Of a DNA stretch of 6,043 bases, positions 1 to 5,939 are shown one piece after another. The notes below the pieces were generated by a model. It made no database searches. It was not told where the DNA came from and was given only the letters and a program-made list of their open reading frames with translations. The stretch is from assembly GCA_025998355.1 (NCBI GenBank), contig BNVV01000074.1:1-6043 (forward strand), written 5' to 3'. Every line of letters starts with the position of its first letter. Position 1 is the stretch's first letter. The translations under genes and the position numbers were made by a program. The DNA is from Endomicrobiia bacterium. Lineage in GTDB: Bacteria > Elusimicrobiota > Endomicrobiia > Endomicrobiales > Endomicrobiaceae.

Positions 1-25
1 TGCAACCTCATGCTTTTTACCTTGT

Positions 26-86
26 GGTGTTGGAGATTTTGATACATACGGGCTTTTAGCCCTATTTAGTGTCAATATCCAACACC
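26..86. repeat. Long imperfect inverted repeat / 61-nt hairpin
   Basis: Three nested pairs of arms fold into one long stem. GGTGTTGGA (26-34) pairs with TCCAACACC (78-86). TTGATAC (39-45) pairs with GTGTCAA (69-75), with one G-T wobble. GGGCT (50-54) pairs with AGCCC (58-62) around a TTT loop. The internal loops are small and partly pairable. No T-run follows on either strand, so it does not look like a simple terminator. It lies downstream of the minus-strand operon in sequence without a convincing gene. It may be a dispersed intergenic repeat, a structured RNA, or an end of a small mobile element. The sequence shows the pairing only; the function is unknown. Confidence 0.6.
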
Positions 87-106
87 CTTATACACCTTGA
101 TTATAC

Positions 107-128
107 TTGTTTCTTAAGGAACAATTTT
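107..128 (+). terminator. Possible weak plus-strand terminator
   Basis: TTGTTTC (107-113) and GGAACAA (118-124) form a 7-bp stem, with one G-T pair, around TTAA, followed by TTTT (125-128). This is a minimal rho-independent terminator shape for plus-strand transcription entering from the left of the window. The T-tract is short and the stem is AT-rich. It may equally be a chance palindrome or a joint barrier between converging transcripts. Confidence 0.25.
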
Positions 129-193
129 GTCAGTTATCCTAGAGACGCAGCAGTATTATTCATACCTTTTGCTGATAACAGCTACCAAGATAC

Positions 194-649
194 TTATTTT
201 AGCGATATCAATAACGGAATTTCGCCACAGTCTGGAAACAAATAACAGTTGATGCATTCGTTCCAGATTTTGCGAGGGAGAGTTTCTTTAAGAATTACTT
301 TATATCCTAACTTGATGAAAAATTCAGGTTTAAAAGTTAATGTAAAAATTTTATATATTCCTAAAGCTACAGCATTTTCTTGCAGTTTTTCAACAATTTT
401 TCTGCCAAGACCTTGTCTTTTGAATTCTTCAGCTACAGCCAATGCTTTTACTTCTGCTAAATCACCCCAAGAAACATGAAGAGCGCCACAACCAATTACT
501 CGGCCTTCATTTTCAAGTACGACAAACTCCTGAATATTCTCGTATACAGCGTTTAAAGATCTATGCAGCATCTCTTTATTGTTTGCGTAACGCTCAACAA
601 GCTTGTGCATTTCTTTTACATCTGTAACCTTTGCCGATCTCAAGTTCAT
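194..649 (-). CDS. GNAT N-acetyltransferase, short N-acetylglutamate synthase-like
   Basis: This is a single-domain GNAT acetyltransferase of 151 residues, which transfers acetyl from acetyl-CoA to an amine. Its overall pattern matches the short stand-alone acetyltransferases related to ArgA: VIGCGALH (51-58), WGDLAEVKALAV (61-72), FFIKLGY (110-116), LPRKIWNEC (124-132), FPDC (138-141). The acetyl-CoA loop is KRQGLGR (77-83), with K in place of the usual Q/R at its first position. These proteins are thought to make N-acetylglutamate, the first step of arginine synthesis; the substrate here is inferred. The amino-acid-kinase domain of classical ArgA is absent. I chose the ATG at 649 because GGAG at 661-658 lies 8 bases upstream. 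An in-frame ATG at 655 would add two residues but leave only 2 bases of spacing. It lies 19 bases after the oxidoreductase gamma gene and is very likely cotranscribed. C132, C135 and C141 cluster near the C-terminus. Confidence 0.85.
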   Translation of the reverse strand: MNLRSAKVTDVKEMHKLVERYANNKEMLHRSLNAVYENIQEFVVLENEGRVIGCGALHVSWGDLAEVKALAVAEEFKRQGLGRKIVEKLQENAVALGIYKIFTLTFKPEFFIKLGYKVILKETLPRKIWNECINCYLFPDCGEIPLLISLK

Positions 650-668
650 TATCATATCTCCGAATATT

Positions 669-1244
669 TTACTTTATAAAATTGTATCCCGCCAGAATCG
701 CTTTCTTATTAACTTCAATAAGTTGCGATTTTAGATCGAACGCTTTTTCGCATGCGGATAACACATTTTTTAAAGTAAGATTTTTTTCATTATTAGTTTG
801 TCTTTCTGCGTTAATGCGGCGTATTTCAAGCGCTTTAATCAATGCTCCAATCGAAACCATGTTGGTGGTTCTTATGTTCTTAATTTCTTTGCTTGCAATA
901 TCTGCGGCAGGTACGAAATAGGGTTTTATTCTGTACCGTTTGTTCTGTGATATAACAGAAGAATTTGCAATTATCACAGCTTCGTCGATCATTACTGGCA
1001 TAAATTTATCCAGCGATGATTCATTCAGTGCTACTAAAGTATTGGGATTAAAAGCAAATGGCGAGCCGATTTCATCGCTTGATACGACAACAGTAGAGTT
1101 AGCCGTTCCTCCTCGCATTTCTGCTCCATAAGATGGAAACCATGTTGTATGCAAACCTTTTTCTATTGCTGCTTGCGCCATCAAAGTTCCTGCCAAAAGA
1201 ACGCCCTGTCCGCCAGAGCCAGCTATGACTACCTCGATTTGCAT
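669..1244 (-). CDS. korC: 2-oxoacid:ferredoxin oxidoreductase, gamma subunit (KorC-like)
   Basis: This is a 191-residue gamma subunit of the 2-oxoacid:ferredoxin oxidoreductase family. These cytoplasmic iron-sulfur/thiamine-diphosphate enzymes interconvert a 2-oxoacid plus CoA with acyl-CoA, CO2 and reduced ferredoxin. Family marks are the N-terminal loop AGSGGQGV (8-15) and WFPSYGAEMRGGTANS (35-50), followed by EIGSPF (58-63) and LNESSLDKF (73-81). The length is normal for a stand-alone gamma subunit. The WFPSYG-EMRGGTAN form is most typical of the 2-oxoglutarate enzyme (KorC), but substrate cannot be fixed from gamma alone. The start at 1244 is preceded by AGGG 8 bases upstream. The alpha and beta subunits, usually just upstream in the same operon, are not in the 427 bases upstream inside this window. 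Downstream is the GNAT gene. If the enzyme handles 2-oxoglutarate, the pair would link ferredoxin-dependent 2-oxoglutarate metabolism to glutamate acetylation; this is inference. Confidence 0.88.
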   Translation of the reverse strand: MQIEVVIAGSGGQGVLLAGTLMAQAAIEKGLHTTWFPSYGAEMRGGTANSTVVVSSDEIGSPFAFNPNTLVALNESSLDKFMPVMIDEAVIIANSSVISQNKRYRIKPYFVPAADIASKEIKNIRTTNMVSIGALIKALEIRRINAERQTNNEKNLTLKNVLSACEKAFDLKSQLIEVNKKAILAGYNFIK

Positions 1245-1290
1245 TTATTATACCCTATTGCACTGTTTCTTATAAAAATACTTCTGAAGT

Positions 1291-1320
1291 TTGATGGCAG
1301 GTATGGTACGATATTATAAT
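1291..1320 (+). promoter_or_regulatory. Candidate plus-strand promoter of an unassigned small unit
   Basis: TTGATG (1291-1296), an 18-base spacer and a perfect TATAAT (1315-1320) form a sigma-70-like promoter pointing right, with a start expected near 1327. It is 350 bases from dnaE, which has its own better-placed promoter. It may therefore serve the palindrome, small ORF and terminator-like hairpin that follow. In an AT-rich genome chance matches are common. Confidence 0.35.
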
Positions 1321-1332
1321 TCGGTTTGTCAA
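1303..1332 (-). promoter_or_regulatory. Probable promoter of the korC-GNAT operon
   Basis: Reading the minus strand, a perfect TTGACA (1332-1327) is followed after 18 bases by TACCAT (1308-1303), a four-of-six match to TATAAT. Transcription would start near 1296, giving a leader of about 50 bases before the korC ATG. It overlaps the plus-strand promoter-like sequence at 1291-1320. Confidence 0.4.
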
Positions 1333-1357
1333 TCATCCGTAGAATCTCACTCTATCA

Positions 1358-1369
1358 TCTCCGCGGAGA
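1358..1369. repeat. Perfect 12-bp palindrome TCTCCGCGGAGA
   Basis: This is a GC-rich perfect palindrome in an AT-rich intergenic region. Its right half supplies GGAG, the best Shine-Dalgarno match for the ORF at 1376. It could be an operator for a dimeric regulator, or an RNA hairpin (TCTC-CGCG-GAGA) that hides the ribosome-binding site. The sequence alone does not decide between these. Confidence 0.5.
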
Positions 1370-1375
1370 GAGATA

Positions 1376-1456
1376 ATGACTACAAAACGGCAACTGGTAA
1401 AGCATGTGTCTTTCATGTATTTATCGCAAAGACCAACACACAGGCAAAACGCATGA
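1376..1456 (+). CDS. Candidate 26-residue small ORF, unknown
   Basis: This short ORF encodes 26 residues beginning MTTKRQLVKH. It is basic (three K, three R, two H), with no membrane segment and no run of a single amino acid of the kind seen in amino-acid attenuators. Its support is positional: GGAG (1365-1368) lies 7 bases before the ATG, a promoter-like sequence lies at 1291-1320, and its TGA falls inside the right arm of a terminator-like hairpin. I do not recognise the peptide. It may be a small protein, a leader peptide, or chance. Confidence 0.2.
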   Translation: MTTKRQLVKHVSFMYLSQRPTHRQNA

Positions 1457-1466
1457 AAGCTTTTTT
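1410..1466 (+). terminator. Terminator-like inverted repeat with T6
   Basis: CTTTCATG (1410-1417) and CATGAAAG (1452-1459) are perfectly complementary over 8 bases and are followed by C and TTTTTT (1461-1466). The loop of 34 bases is long for an intrinsic terminator. A competing pairing exists: TGTGT (1405-1409), just left of the stem's left arm, could pair with ACACA (1436-1440) inside the loop. This gives an attenuator-like look but also weakens the terminator call. Confidence 0.3.
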
Positions 1467-1584
1467 GGTTCTTGAGTGTCGTCTGTGATGCCAAATAATA
1501 GCCCATGGAATTTGCTTAAATCTAAAATCAATCTCGTTGTAAAATCTATCATACGTTTGTAGCTAACCAACACATTATCAAAGA

Positions 1585-1614
1585 TTAAAACAAATTTCTG
1601 AAAAATGATATAAT
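1585..1614 (+). promoter_or_regulatory. Probable dnaE promoter (extended -10)
   Basis: A perfect TATAAT (1609-1614) is preceded by TGA (1606-1608), making an extended -10 element. TTAAAA (1585-1590) is a four-of-six -35 match at 18 bases. Transcription would start near 1621, leaving a leader of about 50 bases before the dnaE ATG. The bases from about 1501 to 1620 are AT-rich and show no coding sequence. Confidence 0.55.
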
Positions 1615-1671
1615 GCCAGCGGCTTGAATAATGATATCAAACAAAAATCCAAAAGATAGGTGTTTTTTATT

Positions 1672-4600
1672 ATGGCAACAGAATTTGTACATTTACATAA
1701 TCATACCGAATACTCTCTTCTTGACGGTGCTTGTAGACTAACTGATGACAGAGGAAATCCCGGCGAACTCTTTAAACTTATAGCTAATGAATATAAAATG
1801 ACGGCACTTGCTATTACCGATCACGGTAATATGTATGGCGCTATGGAATTTTACTGGGCAGCAAAGCAGAGCGGTATAAAGCCAATTATAGGCTGCGAGG
1901 TATATGTCGCTCCAAAGTCACGATTCGATAAAAATATCGACAGAATGTCTGAAGATGGCGACAATTACAACCATTTGACACTACTTGCGAAAGATTTTGA
2001 AGGGTATCAGAATCTTATGCGTTTGGTAAGCGTGGGATTTACCGAAGGTTTTTATTATAAACCTCGAGTTGATAAAGAAGTTATAAAAAAATACAAAAAA
2101 GGGCTTATTGCTCTTTCAGGTTGTCTTGCAGGCGAAATTGCGTCGGCTTTACTTAAAGGAAATGCTGAAAAAGCTCAAAAAGTGGCAATAGAGTATCGCG
2201 ATATTTTCGGCAAAGATAATTTTTATATAGAAATTATGGATAACGGTCTTAGCGATCAACAAAGAATAATACCTGAATTTATTGAACTGTCAAATAAAAC
2301 TGGAATTCCCATCGTTGCAACAAATGATTGTCATTTTTTGAGAAGAGAAGATTCTCAAATCCATGATATTTTACTCTGTATTGGCACTGGTAAGATGTTA
2401 GATGATGCCAAAAGACTGCGTTTTGGCTCAGATCTTTTTTATTACCGTAATCCGGAAGATATGATAAAAACATTTTCTTATGCGCCTGAAGCTATAAAAA
2501 ACACTTTAGTGATTGCTGAAAAAATCAATGTCGAAATAAATACAGACAAATTGCTTTTGCCTCAATTTCAGGTTCCAAAAGAATATAAATCTGACTCGCA
2601 ATATCTGGAAACACTTTGTCGTCAGGGTCTTTTGAGAAGATACGGCACAATTAAACCAGAGCACGAGGAAAGATTAAGACATGAACTTTCCATTATTAAT
2701 AGGATGGGTTTCGCATCTTACTTTTTAATAGTATCAGACTTTATAAAATATGCAAAAGATCATGAAATTCCAGTAGGTCCCGGAAGAGGTTCCGGAGCAG
2801 GCTCTATGGTTGCATATTCTTTGGGTGTTACAGATATTTGTCCGCTAAAATACGATTTATTGTTTGAAAGGTTTTTAAATCCTGACAGACTTTCAATGCC
2901 CGATTTGGATATAGACTTTGCAGATTCAGGTCGCGATGAAGTTATAAAATATGTGCGCCAAAAATACGGCGAAGAAAAATGCGCGCAAATTATAACATTT
3001 GGCTCAATGCAGTCTAGACTAGTTATAAAAGATGTTGCGCGAGTTATGGGCTTTACACCGACGGAATCAAATAACATTGCAAAGCTCGTTCCGCAAAACG
3101 CAAGTATTGCCGAAGCTTTAGAGATTTCTGCAGATTTGTCAAAACTTGTTAAAACAGATGAAAGAATTTCAAAACTTATAGTTACTTCGCAAAAACTTGA
3201 AGGTCTTAAAAGACATACCGGCGTACATGCCGCAGGACTAGTTATAGCAAACGAAGAAATTACAAATTATTCTCCTCTTGCTAAAGGTTCAAAAGATATT
3301 ATTACAACCCAGTACGACGGCGTTGTATTGCCACGTTTAGGTCTTTTAAAAGTTGATTTCTTGGGATTAAGAACGCTTACCATTATTGACGATTGCATTA
3401 AATTTATACGCAAAAAAAATCCAGATTTTAAATTAGACGATATTCCTTTGGATGATAAAAAAGCCTACGAACTGCTTGCTGAAGCTAAGACTATGGGTGT
3501 GTTTCAGCTGGAAAGCAAAGGTATGAGAGAGTTAATAAGGAAACTTAAACCAAACGCTATTGACGATGTAGTAGCTTTAATTGCCTTATATCGTCCTGGC
3601 CCTATGGGATCTGGAATGCTGGATGATTTTGTAAATCGTAAGCGTGGCAGAACGAGAATTGTTTACGATCATCCGTTACAAGAGCCGATTTTAAAAAGTA
3701 CTTACGGTGTTGTTTTGTATCAGGAACAAGTAATGAAAATGTCAGTTGCGCTTGCGGGGTTTACCCCGGGAGAAGCAGACAGTTTGCGTAAAGCAATGAG
3801 TAAAAAAATACCTGAAGTTATTGAAAAAGAAAGAGAAAAATTTACAAATGGCGCTAAAGAAAAAAACATCGATAGAAGAAAATCCGAAAAAATCTTTAAT
3901 AACATTTTAGCTTTTGCAGGATATGGTTTTAACAAATCTCATTCTGCGGCGTATGGTGTAGTTTCTTACAGAACAGCATACTTAAAGGCAAATTATCCTC
4001 TTGAATATTTAACCGCTTTGCTTAACAGCGAAATAGGCCGCTCAGCTATAAAAGATAACGAAGAAAGCAAACTTGCAATGTACCTAGACGATGCTGCTCT
4101 TTTTGGTATTGAGATATTGCCTCCAGATATACAACATTCTAATGGGAAATTTAAAATAGAAGAGAAAAATATACGTTTCGGTTTGCTTGCAGTTAAAAAT
4201 GTTGGCGAAGGATTGACAGAATCCGTAGAGCATGCAAGAATGGGCGATGGAAGTATTAAATTTTTTAACGATTGGGACGATTTTTTGCAGAGGATAGATT
4301 TAAAGTCAACTAATAAAAAAGCTCTTGAAAGTCTCGCAAAAGCAGGAGCATTTGATACTTTTGGTAAAGACAAGCTTGAAACAAGAGCTAGTTTGCTTAA
4401 AAGTATAGATTCATCTGTTGATAAAGCTGCAAAAATAAAACAAGATAAAGAATCTGCGCAGGGTTTTCTTTTTGATAGCTCGGAGGTTATGACAAGCATA
4501 TCGTCGTTACAAAAAACAAAACCTCTCGAGTCGCTTGAAGCTTTATACTTTGAAAAAGAAGTTTTGGGATTTTATCTTTCAGGACATCCCTTAACTCCTA

Positions 4601-5196
4601 TGAAGAAAGATCTTGCTGCCTATTCTGATTACAGGCTCGACAAACTCCCAGAACCTGTAGAAAATGTTGATTTTAAAACAGCGCAGATTGTTCGCATAGC
4701 TGGTATGATAGCTTCCGTAAAAAAACTTATTTCAAAAACAAAAAAAGAATCTTATGCAAGATTTAAAATAGAAGATCTACACGGCAGTGTGGATGCGGTA
4801 CTCTTTCCAAAGAATTTTGAAAAATTTGGCAAGTATCTTACGCCTAATAATATTGTTGTGGTAAAAGGCGGATTGATGGGTGCGCAGGGACAGCCCGAAA
4901 TAATAGTAGAAGATATAATGACAATGGATGAAGCTAAAAAGAAATTTCCACCAAACTGCGGAGAAATCCATGTAAAAATTTCGACCACTAGGTACGACGA
5001 TACCTTAAGTGAAGATCTAAAGAAAATTTTTAAAACACATAAAGGCAAAGCAAAGGTTTATCTGCATTTAGAAGATTCTCTCCACGGTAAATTTTCTATA
5101 GAAACAGACTATTTATCCGATTGTTCGAATGAATTTATCTACGATGTTGAAATGGCAATAGGTTCTAAAGATTCAGTAGAACTGCATTATAGTTAA
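1672..5196 (+). CDS. dnaE: DNA polymerase III alpha subunit (replicative polymerase)
   Basis: This is the catalytic subunit of the replicative C-family DNA polymerase, 1174 residues, a normal length for DnaE1. The PHP domain (about 5-222) keeps all nine expected metal ligands: H9, H11, D18, H51, E76, H101, C151, D219, H221. The polymerase core shows GRGSGAGSMVAY (371-382), PDLDIDF (410-416) with D411 and D413 aligning to the catalytic pair of E. coli (D401/D403), and VDFLGLR with D562 as the third catalytic aspartate. Further core motifs are GVFQLES (609-615), YRPGPMG (640-646) and GYGFNKSHSAAY (750-761). QGFLF (930-934) fits the internal sliding-clamp-binding motif, an OB fold follows (about 1006-1081), and the last 90 residues form the C-terminal region. 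The ATG at 1672 is preferred over GTG 1660, because GATAGGTG (1655-1662) serves as its Shine-Dalgarno. It has its own promoter and terminator, so it is probably monocistronic. No intein or frameshift is present. Confidence 0.98.
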   Translation: MATEFVHLHNHTEYSLLDGACRLTDDRGNPGELFKLIANEYKMTALAITDHGNMYGAMEFYWAAKQSGIKPIIGCEVYVAPKSRFDKNIDRMSEDGDNYNHLTLLAKDFEGYQNLMRLVSVGFTEGFYYKPRVDKEVIKKYKKGLIALSGCLAGEIASALLKGNAEKAQKVAIEYRDIFGKDNFYIEIMDNGLSDQQRIIPEFIELSNKTGIPIVATNDCHFLRREDSQIHDILLCIGTGKMLDDAKRLRFGSDLFYYRNPEDMIKTFSYAPEAIKNTLVIAEKINVEINTDKLLLPQFQVPKEYKSDSQYLETLCRQGLLRRYGTIKPEHEERLRHELSIINRMGFASYFLIVSDFIKYAKDHEIPVGPGRGSGAGSMVAYSLGVTDICPLKYDLLFERFLNPDRLSMPDLDIDFADSGRDEVIKYVRQKYGEEKCAQIITFGSMQSRLVIKDVARVMGFTPTESNNIAKLVPQNASIAEALEISADLSKLVKTDERISKLIVTSQKLEGLKRHTGVHAAGLVIANEEITNYSPLAKGSKDIITTQYDGVVLPRLGLLKVDFLGLRTLTIIDDCIKFIRKKNPDFKLDDIPLDDKKAYELLAEAKTMGVFQLESKGMRELIRKLKPNAIDDVVALIALYRPGPMGSGMLDDFVNRKRGRTRIVYDHPLQEPILKSTYGVVLYQEQVMKMSVALAGFTPGEADSLRKAMSKKIPEVIEKEREKFTNGAKEKNIDRRKSEKIFNNILAFAGYGFNKSHSAAYGVVSYRTAYLKANYPLEYLTALLNSEIGRSAIKDNEESKLAMYLDDAALFGIEILPPDIQHSNGKFKIEEKNIRFGLLAVKNVGEGLTESVEHARMGDGSIKFFNDWDDFLQRIDLKSTNKKALESLAKAGAFDTFGKDKLETRASLLKSIDSSVDKAAKIKQDKESAQGFLFDSSEVMTSISSLQKTKPLESLEALYFEKEVLGFYLSGHPLTPMKKDLAAYSDYRLDKLPEPVENVDFKTAQIVRIAGMIASVKKLISKTKKESYARFKIEDLHGSVDAVLFPKNFEKFGKYLTPNNIVVVKGGLMGAQGQPEIIVEDIMTMDEAKKKFPPNCGEIHVKISTTRYDDTLSEDLKKIFKTHKGKAKVYLHLEDSLHGKFSIETDYLSDCSNEFIYDVEMAIGSKDSVELHYS

Positions 5197-5200
5197 TTAG

Positions 5201-5230
5201 CTCAAGTGTTGATACATCTTGAGATTTTTT
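5201..5230 (+). terminator. Rho-independent terminator of dnaE
   Basis: CTCAAG (5201-5206) and CTTGAG (5218-5223) form a perfect 6-bp stem. TGT (5207-5209) and ACA (5214-5216) can extend it by three pairs with one bulged T, around a TGAT loop. It is followed by A and six Ts (5225-5230). It starts four bases after the dnaE stop codon, which is the classical position. Confidence 0.75.
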
Positions 5231-5243
5231 CATGCGTTTGTCC

Positions 5244-5273
5244 TTGACTTGCAAGCAAATCATGCAAAATTCT
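5244..5273 (+). promoter_or_regulatory. Weak candidate promoter for hsdM
   Basis: TTGACT (5244-5249) is a five-of-six -35 match. After 18 bases AATTCT (5268-5273) matches the -10 box at only three of six positions. It sits between the dnaE terminator and the preferred hsdM start, where a promoter is expected. The poor -10 keeps confidence low. Confidence 0.22.
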
Positions 5274-5297
5274 CTAAAAAAGGTAAAAATACACTTT

Positions 5298-5939
5298 ATG
5301 ACAGTAAACAACAAGCAAGCCGTTAACACCCTATTTGATAAAAATACTTTCAACAACAAAAAAGAACAAGAGCGGCAAGCCCTACATTCCACTATATGGA
5401 AAATGGCTAATGACCTACGTGGCAGTGTGGATGGATGGGACTTTAAAAGCTATGTTTTAGGTTTTTTATTTTACCGCTTCATATCCGAAAACCTTTCTAT
5501 TTATATTAACAAACAACAACACCAAGCAGGTGAGAAGAATTTTGACTATGCCAAAATCTCTGACAAAGAGGCTAAACTTGCAAAAGAAGATATTGTTAAT
5601 GAAAAGGGTTTTTTTGTATTGCCTTCGGAACTATTTGAAAATATCTGCCGTAAAGCCGCAAACGATGATAATCTAAACGAAACTTTATCCAAAGTATTTA
5701 AAAATATTGAAACTTCTGCACAAGGCGCAAGTAGCGAGGGTGACTTAAAAGGGCTGTTTGACGATATTGACATAAATAGCAACAAATTAGGCTCAAGCGT
5801 CCAAAAGAGAAATGAAAAACTTGTTAAACTAATTAACGTTATTGCCGACTTAAAACTTGGCGATTACAACGATAATACCATTGATATTTTTGGCGACGCT
5901 TATGAATTTTTAATGACAATAGACCTCTTGCACAACTAA
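5298..5939 (+). pseudogene. hsdM: Type I restriction-modification DNA methyltransferase (HsdM), cut by an insertion
   Basis: HsdM is the modification subunit of a type I R-M complex (HsdR2M2S1); it methylates adenine and is needed for both protection and restriction. Only the N-terminal helical domain is present: IWKMANDLRGSVDGWDF (33-49), FLFYRFISEN (56-65), GFFVLPSELF (104-113), SEGDLKGLFDDID (146-158) and DIFGDAYEFLM (196-206). This closely follows the type IC (EcoR124-like) pattern. Family members are about 500-540 residues. They continue after DAYEFL with a Y-A-NAGKSGGEFFTP-like stretch and the N6-methylase catalytic domain; here the frame instead runs into DLLHN and a stop supplied by inserted DNA from about 5921. 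About 207 native residues remain, all in one frame. I chose ATG 5298 because ATG 5232 lies just behind the dnaE terminator with no Shine-Dalgarno and adds residues not expected in HsdM. AAAGG (5279-5283) is a distant ribosome-binding candidate. The catalytic part probably lies beyond the insertion, outside the window. Confidence 0.85.

Larger units (their letters stand above)
1327..1466 (+). ncRNA. Candidate small RNA / short transcript (unrecognised family)
   Basis: This is the stretch between a promoter-like sequence (1291-1320) and an inverted repeat with a T6 tail (1410-1466), about 140 bases. It contains the perfect palindrome TCTCCGCGGAGA (1358-1369), extendable as an interrupted stem by TATC (1353-1356) with GATA (1372-1375). 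A hand count gives 74 G+C in 180 bases over 1321-1500 against 36 in 120 for 1501-1620, which is unusual for a spacer in this region. I could not match it to tRNA, tmRNA, 6S, SRP RNA or the riboswitches I know. It may be an sRNA, a small-peptide mRNA, or a remnant of lost sequence. Confidence 0.25.

Noticed and set aside
26..86. The hairpin as an integron attC site
   Set aside because: attC sites on the strand shown should begin with RYYYAAC and end with GTTRRRY; here GTT is on the left and AAC on the right, the match is partial, and no integrase or cassette is seen.
1291..1488. 65-residue plus-strand ORF
   Set aside because: Its ATG lies within or upstream of the promoter-like sequence, it has no Shine-Dalgarno, and it shows no recognisable family; the 26-codon ORF in another frame has better signals.
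1660..1671. GTG at 1660 as the dnaE start
   Set aside because: It lies inside the Shine-Dalgarno (GATAGGTG) of ATG 1672, and DnaE proteins normally begin only a few residues before FVHLHxHTEYSLLDG.
3720..4499. Longer open frames on the minus strand inside dnaE (3720-3935, 3993-4499, 2760-3077)
   Set aside because: They are antisense shadows of a gene with complete family motifs; the translations are low-complexity Ser/Leu-rich without recognisable domains or ribosome-binding sites.
5201..5230. Similarity between the dnaE terminator and 28-47 (GTGTTG, GATACAT, GAGATTTT shared)
   Set aside because: The words are short, in a different order and AT-rich; the terminator function explains the 5201-5230 sequence, so common origin is not supported.
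5232..5297. ATG 5232 as the hsdM start
   Set aside because: It begins two bases after the T-tract of the dnaE terminator, upstream of any promoter for hsdM, has no ribosome-binding site, and adds residues not expected in HsdM.
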